Source: Mikania micrantha
Taxonomy: Eukaryota; Streptophyta; Magnoliopsida; Asterales; Asteraceae
NCBI GenBank assembly: GCA_009363875.1
Contig: CM018694.1
Span: 29,149,415-29,213,414, forward strand
Length of the DNA: 64,000 nt
Reading direction: 5' to 3'
The notes under the pieces were generated by a model that saw only the letters and a list, made by a program, of their open reading frames with translations, ran no database searches and was not told the DNA's origin. This document shows positions 34,279-44,276 of the stretch, piece after piece (within the stretch, counting starts at the first letter, position 1; each line of letters starts with the position of its first letter). Made by a program: the position numbers and the translations under genes.

Positions 34279-34625
34279 TGTGACAACTAGTACCTGACCG
34301 ACCGGCAAGTCCGTACGGTAGGTGTACTTGCAACAGTAACTATGTGTACATACGTGATTGTAAACAGTGTTTGTAATATCAGAAATCTAAATACAAGAAA
34401 CCGTTGTATGTATTTTTGTGTAAACTTAGATACAGGAAATACAACGTACATTTGAAACATTAGTTGTGAGTATTTAAGTGAAAACTTAAGTACAACTAAC
34501 ACAACAGATCACGAGAAACAACAGTGTTCAAACAGTTAACAGGAACAAATCGGTTGCGATCTGATATCCATAGATGACAAGAATCAGATGGCCGACAATT
34601 CAATGTAAAAACCATGTGATAACAG
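34279..34625 (+). repeat. G3 3' LTR, left piece
   Basis: First 347 bp of the LTR, interrupted by G4 after AACAG (34621-34625). It continues at 47827. Confidence 0.95.
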
Positions 34626-34930
34626 TGTAACATCACTGTACTTCCGGTTGTCCGTACATCCGTACGATTGTACTGTTACGACCGGAGATTTGTAATTATT
34701 AATGATTATGAAATTATTGATTTTCATTACTGATATTATCACTGTACTGGTATGCATGTTATAACACATTTATCATACGCGTAAACCACGGGAAGTTTAG
34801 TTGTGATACAACTAAACAGGCCCGTAGCGTTTATCGCAGTTACTCATTATTGATGATGAAGGATTATTGGTTGAGAATGGATTTGGGATGGAACTTGGAG
34901 TTTGTTTGAGTCTGGTTACTAAACATAGTC

Positions 34931-35050
34931 AAGGACCCATGGACATGGTTTATCGAAATAGCGGTGGGACGGTGGCTAGGGCAGTTGCGACTGACCCTTA
35001 CATATGCCCTATATATATGCATATTTCGGTCTATTATGGATGTGTCAGTG
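34931..35050 (+). repeat. Hairpin module copy 3 (G4 5' LTR)
   Basis: Arms ATCGAAATA / TATTTCGGT. Core GGTGGGACGGTGGCTAGGGC, inner stem CAGT-TGCG-ACTG, then CATATGCCCTATATATATGC. The boundary strings AAGGACC and GTCAGTG resemble those of copies 4-6. Confidence 0.85.
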
Positions 35051-36169
35051 ACTAGGGTTTAGTGGGTTTTGGTTTGGGAAATGATAATATTAAAGATATT
35101 AAATAATGGAAATTAATTACGCGAAGTGAGGTTACGGATATCATTTAAACGAGAATATTAATTCAGAAATATTAACTTAATAATGTATTCGCGTGGGTGA
35201 CGATTCACACGAATATAATTATTAAGAATAATATACTGAAACGATATTTCATAAATAGTAATTCGAATCGAAATATGATACGAGCATTGGATTCGCAAAG
35301 GTGACGATCTTTACGAATACATACGCGAGTAACGTGTTTCGACGAGATAATTAAATAATATTTAACGATATTAAATTAATAAATAAATACTTAAAACATT
35401 TATTAGGAATCACAACCTAAAAATGATTTCGAATAAAGTGATTTACTAAATAATTAACTTGCAATAATGAAACGAAAGCGATTTACGAAACAATTTATTA
35501 AAACTTATTTTATTTAAACAAAACAAATTTATCTAAAATGATTTATTATTTTAAATATGCTACGTTAGAAAACCGAGCATGTTATTACATTTCACACGTA
35601 TTAAACGAGATCGTCTTACGAGACCAAGATTATTTAAAATAAATTTAATTAATGAAACCCTATTATTTAAACACTTTATGTTTAAATATGTTTCACGCGT
35701 AAAAACCGAACATTTAAGGTAATGATGTCGCGATAAAAACGAGATCGAGCACGCGGGTATAATACGTGATATAAGAAAAGAGGATTCTCCTCTTTCTTTC
35801 TCATTCACCAAATCTCTCTCTCTCTAAAAACACACACCCACATTTCTCTCTACCTTCTCTCTAACCTTTCTCGTTCATTACCCGACGGAATCGCGAGATC
35901 TTGGCGCCTACGCGTTCGTGTGATCGAGGGGAACAAGTGGATACGAAGAAACCTTGCATTTGGCCGACGGTTTAAGGTAAATCTGAGATTTCCTTTTCGG
36001 TTTTAATGAAAAACTTGATGTACTCGTGATCATCAACTTAGATCGAGTTTAGGGTGCCAATTGGTGTTAAATCGATTTGTTGTTGAGTCATGGAAAGCCA
36101 TGGATGACCCAGGACCTGCAAAGGCTCGAGGTTGAAGATGATGAGCTGATGGTTCGTGACACAGATCAG

Positions 36170-36480
36170 CGGGCCGAACCTGTTGCATCACACTCTATCT
36201 GGCCGAACCCTCACTCACGAGAGGTTAAGGTGGCGAACCCTCAAGATGGGCGGGAAACACCATAGCCGAACCCTGTTAGGGACGAACCATTCAGCTGCCA
36301 TCACCGAACCCTTGCTCTTGCATGGTCACGAACCCTAGTTAGCCGAGCCTTGCATCAACGAACCATGGGCTACGAACCTATCTACTAATTTGTGAACGAA
36401 CCCTTGTGTCCTCTGGGCCGAACCTTAACATTATACTGGCCGAACCTATGAGATAATGGGACAAAGGTTCGCTGCCTCAA
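36170..36480 (+). repeat. CGAACC cluster in G4 5' LTR
   Basis: About fifteen CGAACC-type units closing with AAAGGTTCGCTGCC. The same cluster is in the 3' LTR at 45830-46135. Confidence 0.85.
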
Positions 36481-38164
36481 TGGGGAGCACAATTAAATTT
36501 CGAATCACTAAGAGATTAAGGGTAGATAAGAGACATGATTTTAGATACATATACACATATATATATCCATGCATGCATGGGGAATTAGAATACCACCTTT
36601 CCTTGATATCATGAGGTTGAAATCATGAGAATGATTCAATTATAACCTTCTTTAACTTAAACTGAATATCTTTTTATGTAATAAATTAAACTAAGGTGGT
36701 TGAACTAATTACTCATGCACGCATAAACAAGGGTGTGTATGAATAAGAATAATATTTTAATGCACTTGATTATGAAAAGTGAACATACAAGCTACAAGTA
36801 ATTATCAACTCTAGATGATAGAAATTAACAAGTTTAATTCACATGTTACAATGATCATCTATAAGCCTTAGGTGTTGCAAGTTAACTTAGAATAAATAAA
36901 CTAAGTAACTAAACACGTAAGAATTTAATTGGATTCTAATTTGAAATGAAGCCCATATGCTTATGAGTGTGAAATAAAATATAATTACAGATCTCTAAGT
37001 TGCTTTGAGTTTACATACGCGAGCGCGCATAATACAAGAACCCATATTCTATGGACTTCAGGTGAGTTCTCATAACCTCCCTTTCTTTAAACTGTTTTGT
37101 TTTAAAACTCGGAGGTGGAACATGTATACCAAATTTAATATTATTTTGATAAATCATGGTTAATACCTGTTTATCAATACGATGTTCACATTTGAAATTA
37201 TCATTATTATTGGATTATCTATTATTATCTTATACCCATGTAAACATTGTTATTGACCTTGGTCAATAACAAAGTTTACAAGTATTGTCACAAATCCCGA
37301 GAATCATCGCTCTTAACTTTGGTTAATTGCTTTGACATCGTGTATTGACACGTGGATTATTTACACTCTGTGAATCATTGCCTTTGACTTCGGTTAATTG
37401 CTTTGACTTCATGTATTGTCACGTGGTTAGCGACCACTCCATGAATCATGTATTTAACTTATGTTAATTACCTAATGATCATGTATAGTCACGAACATTA
37501 TTTGAGAATATTGATGTTGAGATTGGTTGATTGGTTTGTGGTTTGATTATCTATGATTGACTTTGATTATATAATATTGACTATGATTATTTATGATTGA
37601 TTATGACTGATTGGTTATGTGATTATGTGTTTGTGTGTATGTGTTTGGTTGTTGAGTTTGGGAATTTGGTGGATTATCTAATACAGGTATTATGGTGGAT
37701 TTTCTCAGAAAATCATAAGTATTTATACTCTTTTTATCTAAACTTTTATTAAAACCATTTTTCAACTTAAACTTTTAAATTCATTTTATAAAACCTTTTA
37801 AGTATAAAACTTATGATGACTCACCAACTACTTTGTAGTTGACACTCGATTTCTTACATGTTTCAGGTGATGGAGATAAGTAAGATGAAGAGGATGATCT
37901 CTTCTATTTTGGACATCATCATCATATAGGATTCTTGGACTTAGTTAATTAACTAAATTTCTGGCGATTAGAGTTTAGTTAGTTTAACTAAATCTTTTGT
38001 GTATTTGATATATTTGATTCATGATGAACATGATTTTTGTGTAATTAATTTGATGAATGGAATGTTATGTGATGATTTGATTTAGATGCCCACGAGCTTT
38101 TGAACAATCTACACATCCCTCGTGGCATCCCGACATTTCCGCCATCGGTCGGGGTGTTACAGAT

Positions 38165-38182
38165 TGGTATCAGAGCCTGGGT
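38165..38182 (+). other. G4 primer-binding site
   Basis: TGGTATCAGAGCCTGGGT three bases after the 5' LTR, complementary to initiator tRNA-Met. Confidence 0.93.
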
Positions 38183-38374
38183 TATAGGGAATTAGGTTAC
38201 TAGAAATGGTTGACCTAGTCTATAACCGTAGGATACCCTAGTATGAAGTTACTTCATACACTAGTTAGTATATTCAGGATTTCATGCTTATGTGTTTATT
38301 ATATGTTAACTGAACTCCTGCTATATATCTGATTCGCATGTATTTCTTGCTTACGTGTGCCCTAATGATTCGAT

Positions 38375-38490
38375 AAGGACATGCACGTGGTGTATCGTAA
38401 AGGTGGTGGGATGTTGGCTAGGGCAGTTGCGACTGACCCTTACATATGCCCTATATATACCATTTACGGTACATTGGGTGGATGTCAGTG
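38375..38490 (+). repeat. Hairpin module copy 4 (G4 leader)
   Basis: Arms GTATCGTAAA / TTTACGGTAC around the shared core, with inner stem CAGT-TGCG-ACTG and an AGGGCA / TGCCCT stem. It begins AAGGACA and ends GTCAGTG. Confidence 0.85.
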
Positions 38491-38597
38491 TTGAAGAATG
38501 TGGGAACTACCCGTTTGGGAAATTACCTGCTTAGGAAATTAAATGCTTAGGAATTATCTGCTTTAGGAATTATTTGTTTGATCTATAAACTCCAGAC

Positions 38598-38715
38598 AAG
38601 GACACACTCGTGGTATACTACAAAGGTGGTGGGACGGTGGCTGGGGCAGTTGCGACTGACCCCTACATATGCCCTATACATATACCATTTGTAGTATATT
38701 GGGGGTCTGTCAGTG
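38598..38715 (+). repeat. Hairpin module copy 5 (G4 leader)
   Basis: Arms GTATACTACAAA / TTTGTAGTATA around the shared core. Begins AAGGACA, ends GTCAGTG. Confidence 0.85.
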
Positions 38716-38879
38716 TCAGGAACTTAGGATATTATTAGGAACTCCTGCGAGGTTATGATTGATGGTTGGTGATGATATGTTGGTTGAGAATGTGTTGGAT
38801 TGACATTTTGATGATCACATTGATGGACACTATTAAATTCACTTATGAACTATAATGATTGGACACGTAGGGTGCATAG

Positions 38880-39245
38880 GATTAATGAATGGTATGAGCG
38901 ATTAGTGATAAGATATGGATTTGGTTGATGATATAGACACTTGGTGATAATATAAACGCATAGTGACGATACTAACACTTAGTGATAGTATGAACACTTG
39001 ATGAGGATGAACCATAGGGGGGATATGAACACTTAGTGACAATTAGAGCACTTAGTGATGATATGGACCCTTATTGATGATTATGGACATTGAGAACAAC
39101 ATGGAATTTAGTGAACTTAGACAATTAGGGGAACTCTAATGTCAGGTGAACTTAGACATTAGGCGAACTTAGAAATAGGTAAACCTACATGTCAGGTGAA
39201 CTTAGACATTAGGCGAACCTAATTTTCCAAGGGAACTAAAGATCA
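38880..39245 (+). repeat. Degenerate short repeats in the G4 leader
   Basis: About ten units of ACACTTAGTGATGATAT type (38935-39080), then four units of GTGAACTTAGACATTAGGCG type (39100-39220). No ORF. Confidence 0.7.
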
Positions 39246-39327
39246 CTTCACTCAAAATTATCCTATCTTGGATAAGGTTTGTGAAGTGAGAATATGGTGA
39301 AATACATGATACACCCTAAACACTAAC

Positions 39328-39444
39328 AAGGGCATAATCGTGGTACAACGGAATGGTGGTGGGACGGTGTAGGGGAGATTGCGATCTACCTCTGCATATG
39401 CCCTATATATAAGCTTGTTGCGTTGCATCGGGAGGTTGTCAGTG
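39328..39444 (+). repeat. Hairpin module copy 6 (G4 leader)
   Basis: Arms TACAACG / CGTTGCA. The inner stem changes to AGAT-TGCG-ATCT while keeping pairing and the TGCG loop. Begins AAGGGCA, ends GTCAGTG. Confidence 0.85.
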
Positions 39445-39681
39445 TTGGTATAGGGTGGGAAATGTATAGGACTTAGGAATAGCTAGCTAATATTAGTTAT
39501 GACCAACTAGGACACTTAGTATAATGTTGGGAAATTTATGAATGTTATGAGTTTAATGACAGATAGGAGAGAAATATAGTTCCTATATGTAATCCTAATT
39601 GTTTAAATGAACTCATTTGACCATTGTTTGTATGCCTTATGTTGTAAACGGTAGTAACATGTTTCTAATTTCTTCAGAAAC

Positions 39682-41334
39682 ATGCCGCCGCGCCGTCACA
39701 ACGAAGATGACTCGAACAGGCGGGATGCTAACAATGGTAATGCCAACTCCGGCATCCAAGAGTTAGCAACGCTGATCACTGGTTTGGTGAATCAACTGAC
39801 ACAAGCCAACCAAAACATCAATCAAAACAGAGGTGGTGCAAATTCGCCAACTTGCACCTTCAAGCATTTCAACTCCTGTAATCCTCTGAAGTTCACGGGT
39901 GCTGAATCAGCCACTGGTCTACTGCAGTGGTTTGAGAGCATGGAGAATACCTTCATCAACAGTGATTGCCCCGATAACTTGAAAGTTCGCTATGCCACCA
40001 GTGTTTTCCAGAAGAGAGCACTAACTTGGTGGAATGGGGAGAAGCGAACTAGGGGAGTTGATGCTGCCCTTGCACTGACATGGACAGAGGTCAAGAACCT
40101 AATGACCACTGAATTCTGTCCGCGAAGTGAGATGAGGAAGCTTGAGACTGAGTTCTGGGAACTCAAGCAGGACAGCGGGGAGAATGTAATCTACAATACT
40201 CAGTTCCATGAGTATAGCCTGCTGGTACCCCACATGGTGACACCCTTGGAGAGGGCGATTGAGAAGTATATCGGTGGACTGCCGGTACAGATTCAGGACA
40301 CAGTCTACGGGAGCAATCCTAAAACACTGGAGGCTGCTATCCGTCTATCTGCAACTCTTACTGATAATCACGTGAAGAATGGAACTCTTACCCGGAAGGG
40401 ATACAAGAAGACTGACACCAAGACCGCTACAAAAGAGGTCAAAACTGAAGTCAAGTCTGAAGCTGCTAGTTCATCCAAAGGCAGCAACAAAAAGAGAAAG
40501 ACCAGAAACTTCATGGTCACTGCTCCTGCTGCTAAGTCTGCGCAGCAATCATCCAATAACACCACTGCAAGAAATTACACTAGGAACACTCCCCAATGTA
40601 ATACTTGTAGATACCATCATGCACCTAACTTGCCATGTCGCGTCTGCAACAATTGTGGCAAGTTTGGGCACTATGCTAATGTTTGTCGGAGTGCACCGCA
40701 AGCACAAAGGATGCAACACGCACCGCTTGCACTGCCAGCTCCTCATGCACAACCTATTCCGGCTGTACCCATTCGCCAGGTACCTCAAGCACAGGCAAGA
40801 GCCTGTTATGAATGTGGTGAAGTGGGACATTTCAGAAATCACTGCCCAAAGTTGACTGGAAATAATCAGAGGGTGGCAAGAGGCCGGGCATTTCAGCTGA
40901 ATGCCCCAGCTGCTCAGGCCAACCAGGACGTCGTCAACGGTACATTTATAATCAACAACTCTTATGCATCTGTCTTGTTTGATTCTGGTGCCGATAGGAG
41001 TTTCGTTTCATATGATTTTGAATGCTTGCTTGGTAGAACACGTACATACTTAGATAAACCGTTTAACGTGGAGGTGGCTGACGGAAACACTATTGATATT
41101 GACACTATTATCGTTGGATGTACGGTGAACTTAAATGATCACGTTTTCCCAATTGATCTCATACCTATGCGTCTTGGTAGCTTTGATGTTATCATAGGCA
41201 TGGATTGGTTAGCCACCCACAAAGCGGAGATTGTATGCCATGAAAAGTACATTCGTATTCCCTTACCTTCGGGTGAAACTTTGAGAATATTGGGAGAAAC
41301 TGCTAGTAAAGGTCTTAAGAATGTCTTGCACTAA
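39682..41334 (+). CDS. gag: G4 Gag-protease
   Basis: 550 residues from MPPRRHNEDD. A hydrophilic N-terminus is followed by the capsid region (about residues 60-240: RALTWWNGEKRTRG, EFCPRSEMRKLETEFWELKQ, EKYIGGLP), a CxxC-HH cluster near 305, CCHC knuckles CNNCGKFGHYANVC (about 322-335) and CYECGEVGHFRNHC (about 373-386) for RNA packaging, and protease DSGADRSF near 434 with IIIGMDWL-like VIIGMDWLATHK later. Relative to G1, two bases are missing just before the stop (CTTAAGAATGTC against CTTAAGCTGATGTC). Protease therefore ends about 4 codons into a new frame and pol lies one frame over, overlapping by 14 bp. The ORF itself is intact. Confidence 0.93.
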   Translation: MPPRRHNEDDSNRRDANNGNANSGIQELATLITGLVNQLTQANQNINQNRGGANSPTCTFKHFNSCNPLKFTGAESATGLLQWFESMENTFINSDCPDNLKVRYATSVFQKRALTWWNGEKRTRGVDAALALTWTEVKNLMTTEFCPRSEMRKLETEFWELKQDSGENVIYNTQFHEYSLLVPHMVTPLERAIEKYIGGLPVQIQDTVYGSNPKTLEAAIRLSATLTDNHVKNGTLTRKGYKKTDTKTATKEVKTEVKSEAASSSKGSNKKRKTRNFMVTAPAAKSAQQSSNNTTARNYTRNTPQCNTCRYHHAPNLPCRVCNNCGKFGHYANVCRSAPQAQRMQHAPLALPAPHAQPIPAVPIRQVPQAQARACYECGEVGHFRNHCPKLTGNNQRVARGRAFQLNAPAAQANQDVVNGTFIINNSYASVLFDSGADRSFVSYDFECLLGRTRTYLDKPFNVEVADGNTIDIDTIIVGCTVNLNDHVFPIDLIPMRLGSFDVIIGMDWLATHKAEIVCHEKYIRIPLPSGETLRILGETASKGLKNVLH

Positions 41335-44242
41335 AGCACACAAGTACCTTAGGAAGAAATGTATAGCATTTTTAGCTCATATTGTGGAGAAGAAAGAGAA
41401 AGGAAAGAAGATAGAAGATGTTCCAGTGATACGAGATTTCCCAGAAGTTTTTCCAGACGATTTGCCGGGTCTTCCACCAGAACGTCAAGTTGAGTTCCGA
41501 ATCGACTTAGTACCTGGTGCGAACCTAGTCGCCAAAGCTCCTTATAGACTAGCACCTTCGGAGTTGCAGGAATTGGCAAGTCAACTGCAAGAACTTACCG
41601 ATAAAGGATTCATTCGCCCGAGCCATTCGCCATGGGGTGCACCGGTCCTGTTTGTCAAGAAAAAGGACGGGTCATTCCGGATGTGCATCGACTACCGCGA
41701 ATTGAACAAGTTGACTATCAAGAATCGATATCCACTGCCGCGCATCGATGATCTCTTCGATCAGCTTCAAGGCTCGGCATGGTTTTCAAAGATCGATCTT
41801 AGGTCTGGGTATCATCAGCTTCGAGTACATGATGATGATATTCCCAAGACTGCCTTCAGAACAAGGTATGGCCATTATGAATTTTTGGTAATGCCTTTCG
41901 GCCTTACTAATGCACCAGCGGTTTTCATGGACCTCATGAACCGTGTTTGCAGGCCATACTTGGATAAATTTGTGATTGTATTCATTGATGATATTCTGAT
42001 CTACTCAAAGACTAAGGAAGAACACAAGAAACACCTTAAGTTGGTTTTGGAGATCCTAAGAGAGGAGCGACTGTATGCCAAATTCTCTAAATGTGAATTT
42101 TGGCTTAAGGAAGTTCAATTCTTAGGACACATTGTCAACGAATACGGTGTTCACGTAGATCCTGCAAAGATTGATGCTGTAAAGAATTGGAGTACACCGA
42201 AGACACCGACGGAGATTCGATCGTTCCTTGGACTTGCCGGTTACTATCAGTGGTTCATATCGAATTTCTCCAGGATTGCTGTCCCTCTCACTGCTTTGAC
42301 TCAGAAGAATAGGTCATACGAGTGGGGACCAAAGCAAGAAGAGGCATTTCAGACTTTGAAGCAGAAACTTTGTGATGCTCCTGTCTTGACATTACCTGAC
42401 GGGAATGATGATTTTGTGGTTTATTGTGATGCATCCAACCTAGGTCTCGGTTGTGTTCTCATGCAACGAGGAAAGGTTGTGGCTTATGCATCAAGACAAC
42501 TAAAGATTCACGAGAAGAACTACACCACACATGACTTGGAACTTGGCGCAGTCGTGTTTGCCTTGAAGACATGGAGACATTATCTTTATGGCACTAAGTG
42601 TGTAGTGTTCACTGATCATAAAAGCTTGCAACACATTCTAAATCAAAAGGAGCTCAATATGAGACAACGGAGATGGGTTGAACTGTTAAATGATTATGAC
42701 TGTGAAATTCGCTACCATCCTGGTAAAGCGAATGTAGTAGCAGATGCGCTTAGTCGCAAAAGTCAAGTTCAGATCCATAGTGTCCGAGTGCACACTAACC
42801 TCCGTAATGATGTTCTCACAGCCCAACAACACTCATTAGCTCAAGATAATTTGAAGGATGAGATGTCTTGCGGGGCTGAAATCTTATTGGAAACTAAGGA
42901 TGACGGTTTGATGTATTATTTGAATCGGTTGTGGATACCGAACAGGGGTGATCTTAGAATGATTATTATGGATGAAGCTCATAAGTCTCGTTATTCAATC
43001 CATCCGGGTGCTGACAAGATGTACCAAGACCTTAGGGGCTTGTACTGGTGGCCTGGAATGAAGAAGGACATTGCTGAGTATGTATCTAAGTGCCTTAACT
43101 GTGCCAAAGTCAAGGCAGAACATCAGCGACCTTCGGGATTGTTATTACAACCAGAAATACCGACGTGGAAGTGGGAGAATATCTCTATGGATTTCATTAC
43201 CAAACTCCCACGAACCACGAACGGTAAAGATAGTATCTGGGTAATTGTTGATAGATTGACTAAGTCGGCTCATTTCTTACCGATACGCGAAACTTACCCG
43301 GTGCGGAAGTTAGCTCGTATCTACATTGATGAGATCATTAGCCGACACGGTATTCCCATAAGCATAATATCGGACCGTGATGCTCGTTTCACGGCACGAT
43401 TTTGGGAATCACTTCATGAAGCTTTTGGAACAAGACTGGATCTTAGCACTGCTTATCATCCTCAAACGGATGGTCAAACGGAGCGAACGATTCAGACACT
43501 AGAAGATATGTTGAGAGCGTGTGTCATCGATTTCGGTGGCAATTGGGACAGTCATCTACCATTGGTTGAGTTCTCTTATAACAACAGTTATCACGCGAGC
43601 ATTGGTATGGCACCGTTTGAAGCTCTTTATGGCAGGAAATGTCGGTCACCTATTTGTTGGACCGAGGTCGGCGATTCGCAGATTACTGGTCCCGAGATTA
43701 TTCAGGAAACGACTGACAAGATCCGTCAAATCCGCGACAATCTGTTAGCTGCTCGCAGTCGACAGAAGAGCTACGCGGATAAACGAAGAAAACCGTTAGA
43801 GTTTGAAGTGGGAGATATGGTATTACTTAAAGTGTCGCCTTGGAAGGGCGTTGTACGATTTGGGAAAAAGGGGAAGCTTGCTCCACGTTATGTTGGCCCT
43901 TTTAAGATCCTTGAACGGATCGGGAAGGTTGCTTACAAATTGGAACTTCCTCATGAACTTAGTAACGTGCACCCGACATTCCACGTGTCCAATCTGAGAA
44001 AGTGCTTAGTTGATCAGGATCTTCAGGTACCACTCGATGACATTCGCATCGATGATACCATGCATTTTGTTGAAAAACCAGTGGAGATAATGGATCGTGA
44101 GGTTAAGAAGCACAAACGCAGTAGAATTCCAATTGTCAAAGTACGTTGGGAATCGAAGCGGGGTCCAGAATTCACATGGGAACGAGAAGATCAGATGAAG
44201 CTTAAGTACCCACATTTATTTACTACGGTCACTCCAAGTTGA
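41321..44242 (+). CDS. pol: G4 Pol: reverse transcriptase-RNase H-integrase-chromodomain
   Basis: 973 residues, open. The listed start at 41321 is simply the first ATG; in the family the frame is continuous with gag. RT: FRMCIDYRELNKLTIKNRYP near 125, palm FIDDILIYSK near 221, GYYQWF near 307 (QW where G3 has RR). RNase H: VYCDASNLGLGCVL near 366 and TDHKSLQHIL. Integrase: HPGADKMYQDL ... CLNCAKVK (about 560-597), MDFITKLP (622), SDRDARF (683), glutamate in TERTIQTLEDML (720). GPY-like PRYVGPFKILERIG, then chromodomain with IPIVKVRWESKRGPEFTWER (934-955). All catalytic residues are visible. Whether translation can reach it depends on the 2-base lesion in gag. Confidence 0.94.
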   Translation: MSCTKAHKYLRKKCIAFLAHIVEKKEKGKKIEDVPVIRDFPEVFPDDLPGLPPERQVEFRIDLVPGANLVAKAPYRLAPSELQELASQLQELTDKGFIRPSHSPWGAPVLFVKKKDGSFRMCIDYRELNKLTIKNRYPLPRIDDLFDQLQGSAWFSKIDLRSGYHQLRVHDDDIPKTAFRTRYGHYEFLVMPFGLTNAPAVFMDLMNRVCRPYLDKFVIVFIDDILIYSKTKEEHKKHLKLVLEILREERLYAKFSKCEFWLKEVQFLGHIVNEYGVHVDPAKIDAVKNWSTPKTPTEIRSFLGLAGYYQWFISNFSRIAVPLTALTQKNRSYEWGPKQEEAFQTLKQKLCDAPVLTLPDGNDDFVVYCDASNLGLGCVLMQRGKVVAYASRQLKIHEKNYTTHDLELGAVVFALKTWRHYLYGTKCVVFTDHKSLQHILNQKELNMRQRRWVELLNDYDCEIRYHPGKANVVADALSRKSQVQIHSVRVHTNLRNDVLTAQQHSLAQDNLKDEMSCGAEILLETKDDGLMYYLNRLWIPNRGDLRMIIMDEAHKSRYSIHPGADKMYQDLRGLYWWPGMKKDIAEYVSKCLNCAKVKAEHQRPSGLLLQPEIPTWKWENISMDFITKLPRTTNGKDSIWVIVDRLTKSAHFLPIRETYPVRKLARIYIDEIISRHGIPISIISDRDARFTARFWESLHEAFGTRLDLSTAYHPQTDGQTERTIQTLEDMLRACVIDFGGNWDSHLPLVEFSYNNSYHASIGMAPFEALYGRKCRSPICWTEVGDSQITGPEIIQETTDKIRQIRDNLLAARSRQKSYADKRRKPLEFEVGDMVLLKVSPWKGVVRFGKKGKLAPRYVGPFKILERIGKVAYKLELPHELSNVHPTFHVSNLRKCLVDQDLQVPLDDIRIDDTMHFVEKPVEIMDREVKKHKRSRIPIVKVRWESKRGPEFTWEREDQMKLKYPHLFTTVTPS

Positions 44243-44276
44243 ATTTCGGGACGAAATTCCTTTAACTAGGGGAGAC
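44241..44276 (+). other. G4 polypurine tract and preceding palindrome
   Basis: GAATTTCGGGACGAAATTCC then AACTAGGGGAGAC (44264-44276), directly followed by the 3' LTR. Confidence 0.88.

Larger units (their letters stand above)
34626..38161 (+). repeat. G4 5' LTR
   Basis: Order: hairpin module 34931-35050, U3 palindromes 35187-35214 and 35291-35318, conserved box TTTATTAGGAATCACAACCT at 35398, TATA-like GGGTATAATACG (35754), CT-rich leader 35780-35870, donor-like GT 35977, CGAACC cluster 36170-36480, a short exon-like block with GCGAGCGCGC (36990-37061), donor-like GT 37062, degenerate CTTYGGTTAATTGC repeats, acceptor-like TTTCAG ending 37866, end CGGGGTGTTACA. Small ORFs at 34867 and 36077 recur identically in the 3' LTR simply because the LTRs are identical; I do not call them genes. 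Confidence 0.94.

Noticed and set aside
34867..36338. Small ORFs repeated in both G4 LTRs, seemingly conserved
   Set aside because: Identity comes from the LTRs being near-identical copies, not from protein selection; one lies over the hairpin module and two over the CGAACC cluster.
38429..38460. Hairpin cores as LTR promoters because of CCCTATATATA
   Set aside because: They lie in U3, in the distal LTR and after the primer site, so position does not fit one promoter role; the established TATA and CT patches are elsewhere.
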